This document shows, in pieces, positions 44,400 to 57,000 of a stretch of DNA of 64,000 bases (the stretch's first letter is position 1; every line of letters starts with the position of its first letter). The stretch comes from Bugula neritina (Eukaryota > Bryozoa > Gymnolaemata > Cheilostomatida > Bugulidae). The DNA lies in NCBI GenBank assembly GCA_964035545.1, contig OZ037765.1, positions 837,501 through 901,500 of the forward strand, written 5' to 3'. Below the pieces are notes generated by a model. It worked only from the letters and a program-made list of their open reading frames with translations. It was not told the origin of the DNA and did no database searches. The position numbers and the translations under genes are program-made.

Positions 44400-45810
44400 A
44401 TAGATTAGCATTCCCACTACAGTAAAGCATACAACAATTGTTATTAGCATATATGCCTAAATACTTAAATGTTAGTTGCTAATTCTCCTAGCTGATTGCT
44501 AGCAATAAGCAATAATATTATGTGTGCAGCAAAATCATACCTGGACCCCGTTTCTGTAAATACAAAAGATTCCTACGTAATAATGCAACTTTAAAACAAA
44601 CAATACGACACTCAATGCTACAACAGTCAAACAATTTATGCATTGTTCTGAAAATAGCCACTACGCTCTACCAACCTACGTTTGCTTATATTATTTTGGG
44701 TCAATAAATTGTTTACTCAATGAAATAATTGTTGTGGCTAAAATGCTATTTAGTTGTAGTAAGTAAATGTATTTTTAGAAGCCCAAATGTTTTTTTTTCT
44801 TTAATTTTGGTTCAAGTTATTAAGGGTTGAGATTTTAGTCTTTGGAGTACATGAACCAAATTATCTTTGCATTTAAAAGCTGTCTGAATGCAAAGTTAGA
44901 GTTTCTTGGTGCTAAACTAGCTTTTCAATATGATATCCTATGTTTTCTTCAATTTTTAATAAAAATTATATTTTACAAGAGAATAATTTTCAACAAACTG
45001 AACCAAGTAACTTTTACCCATTTTGTAGATGTATGTTTTATACTTTTCTGAGGTTAATGTGAAGTATGAATGAGTGAACTAGTGTAAAAGCTACATATAG
45101 CTTATGATCCAATAGGTATGTCTATACCAAGGTGTTCTGTGCGTGCCGAGTTCACTGTTTCGTTAGCTAAGTTATAATATTTTAGGCTAAAATGTTTAAA
45201 TTTTTGCTAGCTGCTTTTATGAAAATAAGTTTGACTGGTGGAATATAAACAGTTAATGCACCTGGTTCATTTACTTGGTGGTTGCAGGTTTGAAATAGAT
45301 TTTCGCTACTTTTAATTGTTATACATGCATGCAGCTTGCCAAAAGTCCAAAGCTTTAAGTCATATAAATTATAATCTACATCCCCCTCCCCCTCCCCCAA
45401 ATGATTGATTATCTGATTACCACATTTAAGCTGCTACTCCCTATAGATAACAAGGTCTCGTCTCGGACAGACCTAGAATTGAATTTTAGGTTTTATAAGC
45501 TATTTTATAGGCAGCATCATTAGGTTTATACCTGGCAATTTGCATTACAAGTGCACCTGTGAACTTATCTTTTGAGCATTATAATATTTTTAGAGGGCAT
45601 AAAATGGGTCTTTCGAAGCATAGAAACTATTGTTCTGCGACGCACAATAGTTATGTGGGCTTTCTAGTGAGTCCAATTAGCATTTAGTCACTGATAACTC
45701 AATAGTAGTTTCGCTTAGAATCTTTATTGTAACCGTATAATACAATGCAAAAATATCTCTGTGTATCACTGTAATTGCTACTTTACATCACTTTTAGTTA
45801 CGCTCCAACT

Positions 45811-46157
45811 TAGCCTAGGGCCACACTGTGCGTATTTTCGCATGCGAAAATTAAAATCACAAGTAGCAAAGGTGTCCACTGTAGCGTCAGTGATGCGTGA
45901 TAAATAAAGCTTTCATTTTTAAATCGCACTCGCTTTCAATTAAACGCAATTTACTGGAATGTAGCACTAAATAAAGAAATTGGGCTCGCTGAATAGCTAC
46001 CAGCCAATTAGGTGACGACGACAGAGACGATTCGCACTTGCGTTGAAAATGCAGAGCGACAAGTGCGAATGTTTTCTCAACGCGCACAGTGGACACCTTT
46101 GCTACTTGTGATTTTAATTTTCGCATGCGAAAATACGCACAGTGTGGCCCTAGGCTA
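45811..46157. mobile_element. MITE with 72-bp terminal inverted repeats
   Basis: 347-bp element. The first and last 72 bases are perfect inverted repeats starting TAGCCTAGGGCCACACTGTG. ACT flanks both ends (45808-45810 and 46158-46160), a likely 3-bp target duplication, although an AACT overlap makes the exact ends ambiguous. The centre has no transposase. The TIR contains TTCGCATGCGAA, itself a palindrome. The superfamily is not certain. Confidence 0.85.
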
Positions 46158-46739
46158 ACTACTCACTGTTCTGCATGGCTTAATACAATCGTTATCTATA
46201 ACTCTCTGTGATTGGCAGGGGGTGCGCGTGACGTATAAACCACGCCCCATTACACCATTTCATTGTAACATTGCAACAACTATAAATAGCATAATGATAT
46301 TATCGTAATTATTATAATAGCGTCTATAGCCCTTGCGCAAGACCTTACATTTGTCGTCACTCAATTACATGCCGCCTAATGGCGCAACTGACTCGTGATT
46401 CTCACATGAGCCTTTCTATTATGTTTTGCAATAGCACGAGTTAGGCTTTGATAAGTCGCAATCCTAAGAAAGTTTCCAATACTATAGAGTATAGCCCGTA
46501 GTATTTATAGACAATTGGCAAAAAGCTGCGAATATTCTTTGAAGCGCGTTTATGATTGACTGGCTTTCTAGAGCTATGTCTTCATCGGTCAAGGTCGTGC
46601 AAGATTTTTATTATGAGTATTTAATTTGATAAGATGTTCAAACATTAGTTTTGATCATTATGCATTTTTATTGACAGTTTTTTAAATATAAAAGCATCAA
46701 GATTGGGCTTTAAAGTTTAGTCGCTGCAGGTAGTTCAGT

Positions 46740-47640
46740 ATGAGTATGACTGCTTAGAGTTAGACTTAGTGTTACTGTTGCAGTCACACTCACTGTCACT
46801 GTGTTACTGTTAGTGTTACATTAACACTGTCACTTACAGTTACTATCATAGTCATACTGGTACAGTAATACTAATAATAATTGTAAAATTAAATGTCGTA
46901 GCGGTAGTAATGACTATCAGTAAGACTAATACTAATAGTAATATTAATACTAATATTAATACAGTATTACTAATAGTAATACTAATTGTAGTTATACTTA
47001 TGTTAAACTTAAAGTATTACATTTACTTTTAGTTTTGCTATTCGTATTACTAAATGTAGTAGTATTAGAAATAGTAATACTATTATTATTAATAATTTAC
47101 TTTCAGTTTCACTTTTAGTCTGTAACTTAGATACTTAAATACCTAATTGACACTAACTTGGAGTTGATATTTCACTAAATCTAAGGCCAATAGTAATTGT
47201 AAAATACCTTCCCTGATAGCTATAGTGATACTGATATTATTACTATCATAGTAGCTAAGAGTAAGTATCATTAACTGTAAGCAAGTATGAGTATCATAGT
47301 GGTACCAAGAGTTTAATTAATAATATCAAACATTAATTACTTCACTAACTTATAGTTACTCTTACTCTTAGAGTTAATGACTAAGAATAAATCAGAAAGT
47401 TCAATAGTCATATTGATACTCATACTGAGATAGTAGTAATACTAGTGCTCTCCTATCATACTGACTACTGAGTTAGAAATCATAGACCGCAGTCACTATC
47501 AAAATCATAGTGTTTCGAGTCAACGTAGTATTAGTCACTATTGCTATCAGAGTGAGAGTTTTATAGTCAGGCTTAAAGTACTAAATTGACTGATATAGTT
47601 TTACTAAGTCTAATGCTATTAAATGATAGTTTTAAATATC
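46740..47640. repeat. AGTAATACTAAT low-complexity stretch
   Basis: Imperfect, short, shifting trinucleotide-like repeats (ACT/AGT/AAT). Possibly an old microsatellite; nothing else recognised. Confidence 0.6.
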
Positions 47641-48661
47641 ATTCTTTTTATTTTTATCATTGTGAGTATATTATTATTAAAACTCAAAATAATATTCATA
47701 ATCACTTTATGATAATCAACATGCATTTACAATTACTCTATTACTAATAATTTAATATGAGTACCAATTCTATAGGCATTAGTGTTACTAAATAATATTT
47801 TGGGAATTACTTTGCTAGCATTGGTGCAGATCCTAATAAAAAAATTCTATGTCAGACTTTTTTTAAATCCATTAACTGCAATTATTGTATAATAAATATA
47901 ATTAATAGTAAATATCTTGCTATAATTTTTTTAGTATATTTAATACAAATTTTCAATCCATCCGCTATATCATTATTATTATTAAAATCATTATATTTTT
48001 ACAGTTCTTGCTTCTCCTAGTTTCTTTTTAGACTAAATAGAAAGCTTGAATTTACCTTGAGAATATCATTGAGCTATATGCAACCAGAAAAATTTCTACG
48101 ATGTAACATACTATCCATAGTATAACATACTGTCCATAATATTGCATTAGTATGAATTATATCCTTGTAACAACTCTGTTTTAGTCATTTTTATGGAAGT
48201 TTTTATTTTTATTACTTAAATTCAATAAATTTCAAGCTTTCTAGTGAAAACAAAAATCAACTAGGCCAAAAAAATGTTTATCCGTAGTAATATGTGGGTT
48301 TTGGGTAAAACTTGGAGCACTAAAATTAGGTTTCTGTTCTCCCCATCAATATTGTCTCATGTGGTTTGTTCTTTACTAATTATTTTATCAGAACCCTTCA
48401 TTCAATTCATGCCTGCTTTTGTAGCTCTGTTATCATCTGTCATATGTTGATAATTTTTATTACTCTTTTCAACTACTTAAGCAACTTGAGCATATATGAC
48501 ATGAGACCTCATTGTGAATCCTAAAGTACCCACCATATTAGAGGCTATCCCAATAACAGTGCTATAATAGTCATATCTTCATATGCTTACACTGAGTGGG
48601 TGATACATATGTTACCTTGGGCAGGTGCTGCTTCTGCTGTTAGTGATACGTTAGTGTCACC

Positions 48662-51047
48662 ATGGCAACCAAGGAGAAGCTATGGAAAACTCAGTTTAAA
48701 GCTCTTCTTAAGAAGAACTTCTACCTTAAGAGGAGATATATGAACATCACTGTTTGGGTAAGACTCAACTCTCTTCTATGTTTCATGTGCCTGCTGTAAA
48801 CTCTAGTGCAATATTATAGTAATATTGTGCTTATTTTTTTGTTCTAGTTTTTCAGTGCAGTACAAGCTTAAAGTTTACAATATTTACAATGTTTTCTTTC
48901 TGTATTTTTTTCTCTTTCCTTTTGGGTCATTTAGTTGAAGCAATAAAATAATTTATAATTGTCTCTAGGTTTTGCCACAAACTTTGTTGAGTAGTTTCTT
49001 GTATAAATAGAAGTAGTTTTTAATATTTACAATAGTTTCTTTCTGTATTTGTTCTTCTCTTTCCGTTAGTCGGAACAATAAAATAAATTGAGGTTGAATT
49101 GCAAAAGCTGCAAACTGTGTTTAGTAACTAGTAGTTTCTTTAGAACAGAAGTAATTTTATCATAATTTTCGCTAATATAAAACATATAACAATTTTGTTA
49201 TCGCGTAAGAGAGTCACTTTAATTTCAATGTATAAATTCTTTTTTTAATAGTTCCTTTAAACAAAATCCTACTTTATATGTTATACTAAAAGGTTTTATT
49301 GCCTCATGTAGTAGGTCTATAATATTCAACCAATATCTACAGGAGTTTGTTATTCCCCTTCTGCAAGTCATGGTATTTGGGATCATCAAGTTTTCCATCA
49401 GTCAGAACGCCACAGACCCTGTAACAGAGTTTTCCTCCACAGCAATTGGCTCTAATGGAACAACTAACTTCCTTAACGGAGAGCTTCTGGTAGCCCCCAA
49501 CACCTCTGAGACCATGCAGGTTGGTACCTAGTCTAAGACTAGTCTTTGTGATACTTCTATTAGAACATCTTATAATCAGTTCTATGGATTTGGTTTACTA
49601 GTCGTTTGTAGATGTTTTATTTGCAGATGAAATAATTTCTATCTACTCCGCAGAGTTTGCAGATAAAATAACGAGTTTAGAGATTTAAGTGCTAATAGGA
49701 ACTTTTGAGTACAACTACCTAATTTTTTAGTAAATAACCTTTGAACAACATATTTCAAGTGAATGAAATTCCATGCACAGAGCTCCCTATACTATTCTTC
49801 TATAATTGGCAATTATTAGGCTTTCTATCAGTTGAATAAGCTTTCAGTATGTATTAGTTTTGTGACTGTTATCATTGTATATCATGTGACTGTAGTGATT
49901 CACCACCTCCCCCCCCCCCCACCATGTGGTTTGATGCTATTATTAGTACCCAACACAGTTATCTGTTTGTCTCAACATCCCCAGATACTATTATTGCGGG
50001 GGAGGGGAGGAGGGGGTTGAAACTTACCCTGTTACCTGTGTATTGTATACCAAACTAGATAGCAGACGCCGTGTGTCAGCGCACCTTCTGCACATTTGTA
50101 CTGTTTGATAATGAAGATGATGCCAAGTCGCACTACACCAACGCCAAGCTGCCTTCTATGGGCCTCTTCTTTGAACCTAATAACATGACGTCATACACAG
50201 TTCGATACCCGACAGCGGCCCAGGTACCCTCTGCTGTCTTGTCCACAGATCCAGGTAAGAGTCTAGAATGTTCTTTTGTAAATAGAAGGTTTAGTAACTC
50301 TCTCAAATTGCTGAAAGCAACGACATTTGCACCATGAAGATGGCATAAGCTTGCTGTGGTGGGATTGATACCTTTATTTTTTCCCGCATTTGTAAGTCTA
50401 CACTGTGATGTAGTGATGGAGAAATTAGGGGAAGTTTGTGTTACTGTATGCATAGTAGACTGTTTCAATTAGTAGCTATATTAAGTACTTCAGTAGAGTA
50501 GATAAACATTTCACTTTGTCCAGGCTAGTTATTTCTCTTATCAGTATAATTAAGAGCTGAGCCAGTTTCTTAATTGTGTTGCAAATAAATCATGGAATGT
50601 CACCTGATTAAATGGGTAGATGATTCATATGGTGGTGAGATAGTTTAGTAGATTCTACAAACTGGTGTTATGTTATACTGTATCATGCTGTGTTATTTGC
50701 TACTCTAGAATATTTTAGTTTAAAAACTATTTTTCTATTGACCTTAGCCTGTGTTTTCTGATTCACAGCTGACTGCTCATATCAAGGGTGCCCCGCCAGC
50801 ACCTTCCTCACCTCTGGCATAGCCTTTCTGCAGACCATCGTAGATGCAGAACTGATAAAGGTGAGCACATCTTATATACAGAATCCTTCATCTGTTCATG
50901 TGCATTATCTCATGTAGTATATGTGTGTGCGTGGTCTATATATATGTCTATATATCTCATGGAGTATATGTGTGTGCGTGGTTTATCTCATGTAGTATAT
51001 GTGTGTGCGTGGTCTATATATATGTCTATATATGTATATATATAGAC

Positions 51048-51096
<49 letters not shown>

Positions 51097-54000
51097 TATT
51101 ATATACTATAGGTATACTATATACTGTAACTAAAGCACATATAATATATTCAGTATGACTCTTTCAGATGCATAATGTCTCAGGTTACATACCAGTCAGC
51201 TTGTCAGCTCATTTGATGCCAGAGTTGAAGGACGTGGTAAGACGGGATGGCACACTCAGACTAATGTTTCCTCTATACATGGTCTATGCCATGGCCTTCC
51301 TGCTCATGTACATCTGCTTCGCCATAGTCGACGATAAGGTGAAGAAACGCAAGGACCATCTTACTATGATGGGAGTTCAGTCTTTTTCATACTGGTTAGT
51401 TGTTAAAAGTATTAGTAATTCTATCGGTAGTAGTGGCAGTAGTAGTAGTAGAAGTAGTAGTAGCAGTAGAAGTAGTACTAGTACTACTAGTAATATTAGT
51501 ACTACTACTAGTAGTATTAGTACTACTACTAGTAGTACTAATACTACTAGTAGTACTAGTACTACTACTAGTAGTATTAGTACTATTACTAGTAGTAGTA
51601 GTACTAATACTAGTAGTATTAGTAATAGTATTTAACCAGGTTTCCTATTCTCTCTATTCAGGTTAGCATGGGTGGTGGTCAGCATACCCACCTCTCTCAT
51701 CATTGCGGTGCTCACCGTCATAATCATGGTCGCCTTCAACTTCTTCACCACCTCCCTTGGCTTTGTCTTCTTCTTTATTGCTCTGATATTCTACTGCGTC
51801 AACAACATCATCCTCGCCATCACCTGGTCCTGCATCATCCAGAAGACTGAGCTCATTTTCATCACTCTGATCGGCACCATTGCCGTGGGGGCCATCGGAC
51901 TCGTCAACGTCTACTACACCGACTACGAGAGCGATTACACCAACCCCACTTCCAACATTTATGTTCTCGGAGGTTTCATTTGTCTCCTTCCGCCGGCCTG
52001 TATGGTCAGTCTTCTGGAGAGAATGGTGAGTTTAATTTGTACTAAATATAGTAACAGATGTGCTAAATATAGTAACACACGTGCTAAATATAGTAACACA
52101 TGTACTAAATATAGTAACGCATACTAAATATAGTAACAGATGTTCTAAATATAGTAACAGATGTTCTAAATATAGTAACAGATGTGCTAAATATAGTAAC
52201 AGATATACTAAATATAGTAACACATATTTGCAGTACGCGATGGACAGTCGGTATCCAGGTGGTCTCACCTCGTCTGCTTTCTTTGCTGGAGACCTTTCCC
52301 TCTTCGCCATGCTCATGATTCTCATCCTGGACATCTTTATCTGGATGGTGCTAGCTGTCTGGTTTGACGGGATTCTACCCAGTATGTTACCTCTTCTATT
52401 CTATTCTACCCAGTATGTTACCTCTTCTATTCTATTCTACCCAGTATGTTACCTCTTCTATTCTATTCTACCCAGTATGTTACCTATTCTATTCTATTCT
52501 ATTCTATTCTACCCAGTATGTTACCTATTCTATTCTATTCTACCCAGTACGTTACCTCTTCTATTCTATTCTACCCAGTATGTTACCTATTCTATTCTAT
52601 TCTACCCAGTACGTTACCTCTTCTATTCTATTCTACCCAGTATGTTACCTATTCTATTCTATTCTACCCAGTACGTTACCTCTTCTATTCTATTCTACCC
52701 AGTATGTTACCTCTTCTATTCTATTCTACCCAGTATGTTACCTCTTCTATTCTATTCTACCCAGTATGTTACCTATTCTATTCTATTCTATTCTATTCTA
52801 CCCAGTATGTTACCTATTCTATTCTATTCTATCCAGTATGTTACCTCTTCTATTCTATTCTACCCAGTATGTTACCTCTTCTATTCTATTCTACCCAGTA
52901 TGTTACCTCTTCTATTCTATTCTACCCAGTATGATACCTCTTCTATTTTATTCTACCCAGTATGTTACCTCTTCTATTCTACCCAGTATGTTACCTCTTC
53001 TATTCTATTCTACCCAGTATGTTACCTCTTCTATTCTATTCTACCCAGTATGTTACCTCTTCTATTCTATTCTACCCAGTATGTTACCTCTTCTATTCTA
53101 CCCAGTATGTTACCTCTTCTATTCTATTCTACCCAGTATGTTACCTCTTCTATTCTATTCTACCCAGTATGTTACCTCTTCTATTTTATTCTACCCAGTA
53201 TGATACCTCTTCTATTTTATTCTACCCAGTATGTTACCTCTTCTATTCTATTCTACCCAGTATGTTACCTCTTCTATTCTACCCAGTATGTTACCTCTTC
53301 TATTCTATTCTACCCAGTATGTTACCTCTTCTATTCTATTCTACCCAGTATGTTACCTCTTCTATTCTATTCTATTCTACCCAGTATGTTATCTCTTCCT
53401 CTCCCTTCACTGTCTTGGCTATGACCAGTTTCAATAACAATAGTTTTGTCAGATTTTCTTTTGGGAATTATTTGAATTGTTCATCATTACATAGTTACTC
53501 TGTTTATTTGGTAGTCCTTTACAGTAGAGTGTTGCTTCACACCATTTCCTCTCTTGTAGACACATTTGGAGCGAAGCTGTCCTGCTGCTTCTGTTTCAAC
53601 AGGAAGTACTGGTGGCCCGACGCAGCCGACCCGGATGTCGTCAAGGGGTACGAGCAAGTCGCCGGCCCTCGTGAGCATAACGACATCGAGCCTGTGGCCC
53701 GGTCTCTTGTAGGGAAGGAGTCGGTTAGGTGGGTGGGCATTATGTGACACACTGTCACACTATACACTGTAACACTATATACTGTCACACTATACTGTCA
53801 CACTACACTGTCACACTATACTGTCACACTACACTGCCACACTATACTGTCACACTATACTGTCACACTGTAACACTATATACTGTCACACTATACACTG
53901 TCACACTATACACTGTCACACTATACACTGTCACACTATACACTGTCACACTATACACTGTCACCCTATACACTGTCACACTATACACTTTCACACTATA

Positions 54001-57000
54001 CTGTCACACTATACTGTCACACTATATACTGTAACATTATACTGTCACACTATGCTGTCACACTATACACTGCCACACTATACTGTCACACTATACACTT
54101 TCACACTATACTGTCACACTATACTGTCACACTATATACTGTAACACTATACTGTCACACTATGCTGTCACACTATACACTGTCACACTATACACTGTCA
54201 CACTATACACTGTCACACTACACTGTCACACTATACACTGTCACACTACACTGTCACACTACACTGTCACACTGGGGAACTATAATGAGTTGTTTCTCCA
54301 TTTAGATTATTTAATATTGAGAAAGAATTCCGACAAAAGACTGGCATGTTTACGGAGGATGTTATTCCTGCTGTTAGAGGTGAGTTCTTTCACTCAGTAG
54401 TAGATCACCCAGTAGTAGATCACTCACTCAGTAGTAGATCACTCACCCAGTAGATCACTCAGTAGATCCCTCACTCAGTAGTAGATCACTCACTCAGTAG
54501 TAGATCACTCACTCAGTAGTAGATCACTCACTCAGTAGTAGATCCCTCACTCAGTAGTAGATCACTCACTCAGTAGTAGATCACTCACTCAGTAGTAGAT
54601 CACTCAGTAGTAGATCACTCACTCAGTAGTAGATCACTCACTCAGTAGTAGATCACTCACTCAGTAGTAGATCCCTCACTCAGTAGTAGATCTCTCACTC
54701 AGTAGTAGATCACTCACTCAGTAGTAGATCACTCAGTAGTAGATCACTCACTCAGTAGTAGATCCCTCACTCAGTAGTAGATCCCTCACTCAGTAGTAGA
54801 TCTCTCACTCAGTAGTAGATCACTCACTCAGTAGTAGATCACTCAGTAGTAGATCACTCACTCAGTAGTAGATCACTCACTCAGTAGTAGATCCCTCACT
54901 CAGTAGTAGATCACTCACTCAGTAGTAGATCACTCACTCAGTAGTAGATCACTCAGTAGTAGATCACTCACTCAGTAGTAGATCACTCACTCAGTAGTAG
55001 ATCACTCACTCAGTAGTAGATCACTCACTCAGTAGTAGATCACTCACTCAGTAGTAGATCACTCACTCAGTAGTAGATCACTCACTCAGTAGATCACTCA
55101 CTCAGTAGTAGATCACTCACTCAGTAGTAGATCACTCACTCAGTAGTAGATCACTCACTCAGTAGATCACTCACTCAGTAGTAGATCACCCAGTAGTAGA
55201 TCACTCACTCACTCAGTAGATCACTCACCCAGTAGATCATGAATATTCATATCATCTAACTCTGTTACTTTCTTACTAGTATGAGTTGGTCTGTCATCTG
55301 ACTTAGTAGAAGAACTGAGGCTAATAGCTGCCACAGTAGACTTACAACTCGGCAACTTTAAATTTACTCATCCTAACTAATTCAGTGTCTTGCGTTGGAA
55401 AGTATATTACATGCTTTAAAGAGGAGGAATACATAAGCTATTATATCTGACTCGGACCCTCCAATATTACGGCACCTGTTGTTATGCTTTTAATGATAGA
55501 CTTTATAATGATTAAAATATTCAATAATAAACACATTTATTCTAGATTTCACTTCATTGACTGTAGAATTTCAATAAAAGCTTACACATATCTCCTGGTA
55601 ATCGCGTCGTATCGGCGACTAAATGAAAACATTACTTTTCTCTTTCAGGTATCAACCTTGACATCTACGAAGGACAGATCACGGCTCTGCTCGGACACAA
55701 CGGTGCCGGGAAGACGACTCTTATTAACGTAATGACTGGAATCATGCCGGTCAGCTCAGGGAGCGCAACTCTCTACGGTTATGTACGTTTAGCTTGTGTT
55801 CCTCTCTGATTAGAGTATTATAATCTAGCAATTTAACTATACTTTATTACTTTGCATTTACTTTTGCGATGGTGCGTATATTCAGGCTATTATATCCCCG
55901 TCATGACTGTCATTGTGGTGCACAAAATTTGGAATTGTGATTTTATTTCTTTAATGATATTTGTTCCGAATATTTACTAATGTGATGACTAATAGAATGT
56001 ACTGTGGATTACATCTACTAGCACTAATAGAATGTGCTGTGGATTACATCTGCTAGCACTAATAGAATGTGCTGTGGATTACATCTGCTAGCACTAATAG
56101 AATGTGCTGTGGATTACATCTGCTAGCACTAATAGAATGTGCTGTGGATTACATTTGCTAGGACGTGGTAAACGGAGTTGATCTGCAGTGTATACGGGAA
56201 CTGATGGGCGTCTGCAAGCAGGAGAATGTGATATACGAACGTCTCTCAGTCAGGGAGCATCTGCAGCTCTACGGTAGAATCAAGGGAATCTCGGAGGATG
56301 TGTTACAGCGGAAGGTGTGAATAGCTCTATCCGTTATACTATATTACTATACTATATTACTCTACTCACAGCCTATATTACTCTACACACAGCCTATATT
56401 ACTCTACCCACAGCCTATATTACTCTACACACAGTTTATATTACTCTACACACAGCCTATATTACTCTACACACAGCCTATATTACTCTACACACAGCTT
56501 ATATTACTCTACACACAGCCTATATTACTCTACACACAGCCTATATTACTCTATACACAGCCTATATTACTCTACTCACAGCTTATATTACTCTACACAC
56601 AGCCTATATTACTCTACACACAGCCTATATTACTCTACACACAGCCTATATTACTCTACACACAGCTTATATTACTCTACACACAGCCTATATTACTCTA
56701 CACACAGCCTATATGTTCACAGATTGAGGCTACCATAGCAGACGTTGACCTGGTGGACCAAGCAGACGTGTTCGCAGATAAACTCAGCGGAGGGCAGAAA
56801 CGTAAACTCAACGTGGGAATGGCCTTGATCGGAGACCCTAAAGTAAGTCATACACTTACCCTAAAGTAAGTCATACTCTTACCCTAAAGTGAGTCATACA
56901 CTTACCCTAAAGTAAGTCATACTCTTACCCTAAAGTGAGTCATACTCTTACCCTAAAGTAAGTCATACTCTTACCCTAAAGTAAGTCATACTCTTACCTC

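Noticed and set aside
45236-45300. tRNA-like sequence upstream of the ABCA gene
   Set aside because: Only a faint A/B-box resemblance (GTTAATGCACC, GCAGGTTTGAAAT); too weak to list as a feature.
45887-46126. Minus-strand frame inside the MITE
   Set aside because: It spans the terminal inverted repeat and has no transposase motif.
50133-50468. Antisense frame over ABCA exon 3
   Set aside because: Shadow of a real coding exon on the opposite strand.
52364-53747. Several 160-450-codon overlapping frames rich in Leu/Phe/Tyr
   Set aside because: All three forward frames are open because of the 31-bp repeat. Only in-frame extension of exon 7 is worth testing; separate genes are not supported.
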